NCBI GenBank assembly: GCA_921293015.1
Contig: OV121096.1
Span: 8,055,000 to 8,118,999 of the forward strand
DNA from: Phorcus lineatus
Lineage: Eukaryota > Mollusca > Gastropoda > Trochida > Trochidae
Direction: 5' to 3'
Length of the DNA: 64,000 nt
In this document: positions 61,601 through 64,000 of the stretch, in pieces
Layout: each line of letters starts with the position of its first letter
How positions within the stretch are numbered: the stretch's first letter is position 1
The notes under the pieces: generated by a model
What the model saw: only the letters and a program-made list of their open reading frames with translations
Databases searched by the model: none
What the model was told of the DNA's origin: nothing
Program-made: the position numbers and the translations under genes

Positions 61601-63277
61601 CTTGAAAACGATATCAAGTCAAAATTTAAAAAAATAATCAGTTAGAAATCTTATTGTTTGTTTTGTTGCTTTTTAGAATATTCGGTAAAGGCAAAATAAG
61701 TCCAAACTTGATAATCGACTTTATCAAATTGACAACCTTAAATAATAGAATTAAATATCAGAATGAAAGTTGCTTTCTGAGTTTGCATGTACAGAGTAAC
61801 AGGAATTTCAGAAAGGGTAAAGGTTTTCGTAATTCTTATACTTCAGACTATTCTTGTCTCTGTAAGTAATAAAACAACCAATAAACATGATAGATGTGTT
61901 GAATATAAAACAAGGTTTGACAGTCACCTATGCAAAGATCTTGGTTGCAGCCCAAGCTCTCCGTCTCTGTATCAGCGCCTGTACAGAAGGATCCGCCATC
62001 ACTAGGTGATGGATTGTTGCACTGCTTTGTTCTTGTCCTCACAAATGTTCCTCCTCCACAGGTGCGTGAGCATGTGCCGTTAATCCACGGGCTCCAAAGG
62101 GACCACCCTCCATCAGCTAGCGAACATTAAATAATCAGAGCACTCTATATTCAACAAAAATGAAATGTAATCTGTTCTTGATTGCAGGTTTATATCTAGT
62201 TGTATGGACCCTAAGTTGATGTATTTTAATGGACCATAACGTTGATGTATTTTACATAAATTAGCGAATCAAACTTATAAGTTGTACATGTACTTTTCAT
62301 GGATCTAGTTTAAAGTTACTCGTCTGTAAGGTTAACATTTCACCATTGAACCACCAGCGAGTTCGTGAATGTATTAATTTAATTTTAATATTAATATAAT
62401 TTCATTTCACTAATTTCTGTAACTTTTTAAGAAGAAAGGAATATGGTCTTCCAGCATTCTGTCAGTAAACTGAAAGATGACCATGGGTTCATTATGAGCT
62501 AATGTTGACTAACCTGACATAAAATAAACAATTGAAATCGCCTTTGCGATTCTTCGCTCTTGATTGAGGTGAACACTTAATTAAATATACGTATGTATCA
62601 TATAAGAAGAACATTTCATTATAATTGCATAGTCGTATGGATTTCAGATAAAACTTAGGGCCATTCGCATTGATTGAGGTGAACACATTATTTAATATAC
62701 CGATGTATAATATAAGAAGAACATTTCATTATTATTGCATAATCGTATGGATTTCAGATAAAACTTAGGGTCATGAGCAACCATTAGGGGTCGGATTATT
62801 ACAGTGAACACAAACCTTTTACTCCCTCAGTGCAAGTGCAGACTGATGTTGATGGTCGCACACTTTGATTAACATCTTTTGAATGCACAAATTGAAACAG
62901 ATTCTTATTATTCCTGACTCTGGCTTGATTTATGGTCTATCGACATCTATGTAAGTGACCCTTGACTTCAACATACGTCAGTTAAAAAAATTATTGTTGA
63001 AAGACTCATAATCATAATCTTATATATCTGAAATGTTTTAGAACGTTAAAATACATGATCCTCCTTCTTTAAAAATAAATTAACTCACTTGGACAAGTGT
63101 TAGGGTTGCATCTGAAAGTCTCAGTTTCTGAAGCTTCTCCAGGACACGGGTCTCCTCCGTTCCGAGCCGGTGGATTGTTACATCTTCGCCTTCTTTCTCT
63201 GCTTACCGGAGGTCCTTCACAGGTCACAGGACACGTGGGGTTACTCCATTCGTTCCAGGTAGACCACACTCCGTTAA
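32929..63277 (-). CDS. Gene B: giant secreted/matrix protein, 25+ TSP1 repeats joined to a Pif-like chitin-binding/laminin-G module (5'-partial)
   Basis: 33 coding exons are visible, in transcript order: 25 TSP1 exons from 63089-63277 down to 38905-39096, a possible 12-bp microexon (38416-38427), then 37494-37688, 37043-37234, 36274-36438, 34998-35332, 34461-34566, 33365-33453 and 32929-32955. After the split first codon the sum is 5859 nt, 1952 codons plus TGA, with no frame break. Each TSP1 has six cysteines, usually a W-x-x-W-x-x-W stretch (C-mannosylation site type) and often C-S-x-T-C-G (POFUT2 O-fucose type). The C-terminal module is peritrophin-A, second peritrophin-like, short cysteine-rich, then laminin-G-like, as in gene A. 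All TSP1 exons are phase 1-1, so they can be duplicated or skipped without frameshift. The N-terminus lies beyond 64000, so signal peptide and any other domain are unknown. An extracellular matrix or shell-matrix role is inferred. Confidence 0.85.
33365..33453 (-). CDS. Gene B laminin-G exon 3
   Basis: 89 bp, phase 1 to 0, acceptor 'tttgttgcag', donor GTAAGT. Encodes L-Y-S-C-G-V and Y-S-G-D-I-R-D, the F-x-G-x-I type strand of laminin-G folds. Confidence 0.75.
33542..33813 (-). mobile_element. SINE with perfect 12-bp target-site duplication
   Basis: Flanked by 'gataaaagatag' at 33530-33541 and 33814-33825. Read on the minus strand it begins with a B-box-like 'ggttggaatcc', carries a ~230-bp body and ends 'gcggcgttaaacaccaactc' plus (ACCTC)n. 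The A-box half of the tRNA head is missing. It lies in the intron between the second and third laminin-G exons of gene B. Confidence 0.85.
34461..34566 (-). CDS. Gene B laminin-G exon 2
   Basis: 106 bp, phase 0 to 1. Starts [12 protein letters not shown], the conserved 'l.DG.WH.V.v' motif of laminin-G domains. Acceptor 'ttatttacag', donor GTATGT. Confidence 0.85.
34998..35332 (-). CDS. Gene B laminin-G exon 1
   Basis: 335 bp, phase 1 to 0. Beta-rich, with [10 protein letters not shown], a C-Q-D-C pair and [10 protein letters not shown]. Acceptor 'tctattacag', donor GTAAGA. Confidence 0.85.
36274..36438 (-). CDS. Gene B short cysteine-rich module
   Basis: 165 bp, phase 1-1, donor GTAAGT, acceptor 'ctcttttcag'. 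Starts D-V-C-D-R-I and ends [12 protein letters not shown]; counterpart of gene A exon 4. Confidence 0.8.
37043..37234 (-). CDS. Gene B second peritrophin-like module
   Basis: 192 bp, phase 1-1. Cysteine-rich with G-S-C-R-A-Y-W-A-C, a CC pair and C-P-G-P-C-I-N-G-K; counterpart of gene A exon 3 with one extra N-terminal cysteine. Confidence 0.85.
37494..37688 (-). CDS. Gene B peritrophin-A (CBM14) domain
   Basis: 195 bp, phase 1-1. Spacing C-x17-C-x5-C-x14-C-x12-C-x7-C, with C-P-F-G-Y-Y-W; the last four gaps equal those of gene A exon 2. The acceptor is a less usual 'gataag'. An open frame in another phase (37461-37679) is a shadow. Confidence 0.85.
37738..38045. repeat. Diverged ~37-bp tandem repeat in gene B intron
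   Basis: Recurring 'acaatatgcctagaaa' and 'ccccttaaaatgacat' motifs, about eight imperfect copies. Confidence 0.65.
38416..38427 (-). CDS. Possible 12-bp microexon of gene B
   Basis: GTTATGTTGAAG between a good acceptor ('ttactgtttcag') and donor GTCAGT, phase 1-1, adding G-Y-V-E between the last TSP1 and the chitin-binding domain. It is frame-neutral, so the reading frame cannot prove it. Confidence 0.3.
38905..39096 (-). CDS. TSP1 repeat 25 (last)
   Basis: 192 bp, phase 1-1, donor 'ccag|gtaaaa'. W-S-D-W-S-A-W, C-G-R-T-C-G, all six cysteines. The most C-terminal TSP1, joined to the chitin-binding module. Confidence 0.88.
39457..39785 (-). pseudogene. Three decayed copies of a TSP1 exon 3' end
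   Basis: Segments at about 39457-39500, 39560-39600 and 39748-39782 each resemble the last ~35 bases of TSP1 repeat 24 plus its donor ('acttggacaggggtc', 'ttgccgcagctgac'). None has the rest of the exon. The last copy is only ~60 bases from the real exon. Confidence 0.6.
39625..39690 (+). repeat. SINE 3' end
   Basis: 'gctgaaatattgccaaagcg' then 'gcgttaaacaataactcact' and (CACT)n; splits the cluster of decayed exon ends. Confidence 0.65.
39810..39998 (-). CDS. TSP1 repeat 24
   Basis: 189 bp, phase 1-1. W-S-D-W-G-P-Y (third Trp replaced by Tyr), C-S-D-T-C-G-G-G, six cysteines. Donor GTAAGT. Confidence 0.9.
40153..40338 (-). CDS. TSP1 repeat 23
   Basis: 186 bp, phase 1-1. W-S-Q-W-D-Q-W, C-P-V-T-C-G, basic F-R-V-R-R-R-R run, six cysteines. 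The entry codon gives E rather than the usual V. Confidence 0.9.
40480..40667. repeat. (ATA/ATG)n microsatellite next to TSP1 exon 22
   Basis: Long 'gataatgataataataata' run ending about ten bases before the donor of exon 22. A poly-Ile frame over it is artefact. Confidence 0.85.
40678..40875 (-). CDS. TSP1 repeat 22
   Basis: 198 bp, the longest TSP1 exon. W-S-E-W-T-N-W, C-S-V-S-C-G, six cysteines, ending P-C-G-I-Q-P-C-P. Confidence 0.9.
41134..41472. mobile_element. MITE family M copy, gene B intron
   Basis: Contains 'gtcaaaacatctcattactc', 'cattgtcttgcaaatggaaa' and 'gagatcactttatttatctc', shared with 16320, 31600 and 58783. Confidence 0.55.
41557..41745 (-). CDS. TSP1 repeat 21
   Basis: 189 bp, phase 1-1. 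W-S-E-W-Q-T-V (third Trp lost) and C-P-V-E-C-G, where the O-fucose Ser/Thr is replaced by Glu. Six cysteines kept. Confidence 0.9.
42346..42534 (-). CDS. TSP1 repeat 20
   Basis: 189 bp, phase 1-1. W-T-G-W-D-Q-W, C-P-V-T-C-G, six cysteines, ends P-C-G-S-G-V-C-P. Confidence 0.9.
42843..42962. repeat. Fold-back palindrome with 'tcgctcggg' loop
   Basis: 'gacatactgtgtttacgac' is inverted as 'gtcgtaaacatagtatgtc'; loop contains 'ttcgctctcgctcgggaaa'. Confidence 0.65.
43080..43116. repeat. 9-bp tandem repeat
   Basis: 'tccaaagta' repeated four times. Confidence 0.8.
43499..44404. mobile_element. 906-bp inverted-repeat DNA transposon, non-autonomous
   Basis: Ends 'cccagcaggc' and 'gcctgctggg' with ~190-bp subterminal regions packed with 'caacgttgaa' and 'acgacgtcg' palindromes. 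The AT-rich middle has no transposase. Flanks give at most an 'at' duplication. CCCAGCAGGC-ended elements are a recurrent type in aquatic animal genomes as I recall. It sits in the intron between TSP1 repeats 19 and 20. Confidence 0.8.
44675..44863 (-). CDS. TSP1 repeat 19
   Basis: 189 bp, phase 1-1. First Trp is replaced ([10 protein letters not shown]). C-S-R-S-C-G, six cysteines. Confidence 0.88.
45610..45798 (-). CDS. TSP1 repeat 18
   Basis: 189 bp, phase 1-1. [15 protein letters not shown], six cysteines. Confidence 0.9.
45780..46270 (-). repeat. Decayed tandem copies of a TSP1 exon start plus intron
   Basis: After the real acceptor at 45799, related segments recur with 'ccgttgattgaaaacaagca', 'ccgttgactgaacacaatca' and 'agtctgaacacaatcaatga'. 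Each copies the first few exon bases, the acceptor and the adjoining intron. Confidence 0.5.
46799..46987 (-). CDS. TSP1 repeat 17
   Basis: 189 bp, phase 1-1. W-S-N-W-N-E-W, C-P-V-S-C-G-G, six cysteines. Confidence 0.9.
46965..47290 (-). repeat. ~110-bp tandem repeat starting in TSP1 exon 17
   Basis: 'ccagaatccatcaactggat', 'caagaatcaatccattacat' and 'tcagaatccatccgctagat' start three copies, each followed by 'taatctctcat'-like and 'tcaattgtgatttt'-like text. The first copy includes the true exon start. Confidence 0.6.
47770..47945. repeat. ~55-bp tandem repeat beside TSP1 exon 16
   Basis: Three copies of 'aatttggcatctagttgtca' plus 'aatccttgttttc', ending at the exon 16 donor. Confidence 0.65.
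47949..48137 (-). CDS. TSP1 repeat 16
   Basis: 189 bp, phase 1-1. W-T-Q-W-T-L-W, C-S-V-T-C-G, six cysteines; entry codon E. Confidence 0.9.
48600..48788 (-). CDS. TSP1 repeat 15
   Basis: 189 bp, phase 1-1. W-S-P-W-N-E-W, C-P-V-T-C-G, six cysteines. Donor GTTAGT. Confidence 0.9.
49865..50053 (-). CDS. TSP1 repeat 14 (alpha type)
   Basis: 189 bp, phase 1-1. [23 protein letters not shown], six cysteines, ends N-L-C-I. Confidence 0.9.
50548..50736 (-). CDS. TSP1 repeat 13 (beta type)
   Basis: 189 bp, phase 1-1. [19 protein letters not shown], ends C-N-T-D-P-C-E. It lacks a long ATG-started frame and is easily missed. Confidence 0.88.
50765..51527. mobile_element. ~760-bp insertion with internal ~175-bp duplication; empty site known
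   Basis: The matching intron beside repeat 3 reads straight through ('caatcgaatata' to 'agttcttgacaac'), while here the same flanks ('caatcaaatata', 'attcttgacaac') are ~760 bp apart. Inside, 'cgatcaagagcatcaaaagg' (51039) and 'cgatcaagaatatcatcagg' (51214) begin two copies of an ~88-bp segment. No coding capacity. Confidence 0.65.
50910..51027. mobile_element. 118-bp palindromic MITE nested in the insertion
   Basis: 'gggcctcctttcacaaagc' and 'gctttgtgaaaggagaccc' form the ends. Confidence 0.75.
51575..51659 (-). pseudogene. Truncated beta-type TSP1 exon
   Basis: Keeps the acceptor and start ([16 protein letters not shown]) then loses the remaining domain and the donor. Closest to repeats 3, 5 and 13. 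It is followed upstream by the same intron text as repeat 13. Confidence 0.75.
52593..52781 (-). CDS. TSP1 repeat 12 (alpha type)
   Basis: 189 bp, phase 1-1. [20 protein letters not shown], six cysteines. Confidence 0.9.
52912..53002. repeat. (TATG)n microsatellite
   Basis: About 20 copies of 'tatg' with a few 'tata' and 'tttatg' interruptions. Confidence 0.95.
53256..53444 (-). CDS. TSP1 repeat 11 (gamma type)
   Basis: 189 bp, phase 1-1. [26 protein letters not shown], six cysteines. Confidence 0.9.
53896..54084 (-). CDS. TSP1 repeat 10 (delta type)
   Basis: 189 bp, phase 1-1. [15 protein letters not shown], six cysteines, ends C-N-A-G-L-C-S. Confidence 0.9.
54847..54950. repeat. Fold-back palindrome, 30-bp arms
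   Basis: 'atttgacatttctggtcgaa' is inverted as 'ttcgacaagaaatgtcaaat'. Confidence 0.7.
55139..55327 (-). CDS. TSP1 repeat 9 (beta-like, mosaic)
   Basis: 189 bp, phase 1-1. Ends like beta repeats (N-W-G-F-W; C-N-T-D-P-C-K) but its core [10 protein letters not shown] is alpha-like. Six cysteines. Confidence 0.88.
55829..55984. repeat. Fold-back palindrome, ~40-bp arms
   Basis: 'tcaccctcgtgtcttctga' is inverted as 'tcagaagacacgagggtga'; arms extend through 'atcaaatatat'. Confidence 0.75.
56368..56556 (-). CDS. TSP1 repeat 8 (alpha type)
   Basis: 189 bp, phase 1-1. [20 protein letters not shown], six cysteines. Confidence 0.9.
57120..57308 (-). CDS. TSP1 repeat 7 (gamma type)
   Basis: 189 bp, phase 1-1. 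[15 protein letters not shown], nearly the same as repeat 11. Confidence 0.9.
57734..57922 (-). CDS. TSP1 repeat 6 (delta type)
   Basis: 189 bp, phase 1-1. [15 protein letters not shown], six cysteines, ends C-N-L-G-P-C-R. Confidence 0.9.
58783..59126. mobile_element. MITE family M copy, gene B intron
   Basis: Contains 'gtcaaaacatctcattactc', 'ggccattttagtgtgaacac' and 'ggattcgcatagc'; ends 'gttgtccctttaa'. Confidence 0.55.
59633..59824 (-). CDS. TSP1 repeat 5 (beta type)
   Basis: 192 bp, phase 1-1. [19 protein letters not shown], six cysteines. Downstream intron matches that of repeat 3. Confidence 0.9.
60288..60476 (-). CDS. TSP1 repeat 4 (alpha type)
   Basis: 189 bp, phase 1-1. [20 protein letters not shown], six cysteines. 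Confidence 0.9.
61266..61457 (-). CDS. TSP1 repeat 3 (beta type)
   Basis: 192 bp, phase 1-1. [19 protein letters not shown], six cysteines. Confidence 0.9.
61548..61580 (-). pseudogene. Remnant of a beta-type TSP1 exon start
   Basis: Minus strand 'gttaacgatactagggttgg' resembles the beta start 'gttaacggttactggggttt', next to 'gaggtaaaggatcaagca' which also borders the remnant at 51575-51659. Confidence 0.5.
61928..62116 (-). CDS. TSP1 repeat 2 (alpha type)
   Basis: 189 bp, phase 1-1. [20 protein letters not shown], six cysteines; entry codon gives A. Confidence 0.9.
62561..62779. repeat. 110-bp tandem duplication in gene B intron
   Basis: Two copies, 62561-62670 and 62671-62779, each starting 'tgattgaggtgaacac' and ending 'aaaacttaggg'. 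Confidence 0.9.
63089..63277 (-). CDS. TSP1 repeat 1 in window (gamma type)
   Basis: 189 bp, phase 1-1. [15 protein letters not shown], six cysteines. Its phase-1 acceptor needs a further upstream exon outside the window. Confidence 0.9.
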
Positions 63278-64000
63278 CTAAAAGGAATTTATTAAATCTC
63301 GCCTGTCTATTATCAAAGCTTAAAATTCCATGGATGAGTTTGAAATGACACTATTAATTTATGTATTTATGTATACACCTACATATATTTAGTATGAACG
63401 AAGAGACTGCAAAATTTTCTGTTTCATCCTGAATGGTGGACTTGCTACAACATACCACCATAACTTATTAACGGCTACAAAGAATTTAAGGATCCTCTAC
63501 TACGTCATAATCTCTGATCGTAGCAAGATATGTGTCACAAAATTACAATGCGCACTTAAATATGGATACACGTATGAGAAAAAATAATTCGACATTCATT
63601 ACTCCAAATGATATATTAAACACACATTGAGAGAATTGCCGAAAGCAATATGAGATCATCATTTTGTTTTCAATTAACATTAAGACATCATGTTGGTGCT
63701 TTCACTAACCGGAATAATATATTTCGACAATTATTTAAGAAAATTGCCAAAAGCTATATAGGCTTATGGTAATTATAAAAAAGAAAAATTACATAATTTT
63801 CAACTAGCCGGCTATTGGTACTTGTTTTAGTCATATGTTAAACTTTTATTTTTATAAAGGGTAAGATATATAGATGATATCTGCGAAACGGCGATGACCT
63901 TTATCGTCAGTCAGTAGAGTGATGATAAAGGTTATTGCCACTTTATAAGAGAGAAGGTTTATTCCTCTAAGAACAGAATATCTTAGTCTGAATCATGTAA
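63278..64000. other. Gene B intron running off the window
   Basis: No exon seen. The last ~100 bases resemble the sequence at 53128-53220 that lies just 3' of gamma repeat 11, suggesting another gamma exon close beyond the edge. Confidence 0.5.

Overview
This is eukaryotic DNA, most likely from a mollusc and probably a bivalve. The support is AT-rich sequence, small exons split by long introns with GT-AG borders, short interspersed elements ending in (CACCT)n or (CTCA)n tails of a kind I recall from molluscs, many small inverted-repeat transposons, and extracellular proteins of shell-matrix type. I see no bacterial operons, no CRISPR and no intact RNA genes. Species and novelty cannot be fixed without a database search.

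Three spliced genes could be assembled by eye, with splice phases that agree at every junction. Gene C (+ strand, 4105-12986, five coding exons, 240 aa) is a small secreted protein: signal peptide, PAN/Apple-like cysteine domain, then a galactose-binding-like fold resembling the FBXL4-type domain. Gene A (- strand, 15238-22155, eight coding exons, 401 aa) is a secreted chitin-binding protein: signal peptide, peritrophin-A domain, two further cysteine-rich peritrophin-like modules and a laminin-G-like domain. This is the C-terminal layout of the Pif family of shell-matrix proteins, without a von Willebrand A domain. Gene B (- strand, from the right edge of the window down to 32929) is much larger. 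At least 25 one-exon thrombospondin type 1 (TSP1) repeats feed into the same peritrophin/peritrophin/laminin-G module found in gene A. The seven shared module exons have the same order and intron phases in A and B, and one exon has the same length (106 bp), so A and B are paralogues in the same orientation about 11 kb apart.

The TSP1 array of gene B occupies 38.9-63.3 kb. Every TSP1 exon is phase 1-1 and 20 of 25 are exactly 189 bp. The 5' half of the array (49.8-63.3 kb) repeats a gamma-alpha-beta subtype order and still carries broken copies of beta exons in matching slots of two blocks, so it grew by multi-exon tandem duplication. Gene B introns contain further copies of exon borders, a ~760 bp insertion whose empty site survives in the duplicate block, a 906 bp inverted-repeat transposon, and many microsatellites and fold-back elements.

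The rest: 0-1.9 kb holds a SINE fragment and the 3' end of a non-LTR retrotransposon. 22.2-32.9 kb is intergenic, with a 47-bp tandem repeat (26.6-26.95 kb) and a 43-bp minisatellite (29.07-30.68 kb) split by a 445-bp inverted-repeat element. A SINE with a perfect 12-bp target duplication sits in a gene B intron at 33.54-33.81 kb.

The predicted products of all three genes would work outside the cell. A and B look built to bind chitin and other matrix sugars or proteins, with B adding a long TSP1 stalk. A role in shell or other chitinous matrix is inference from domain content, not something the sequence proves.
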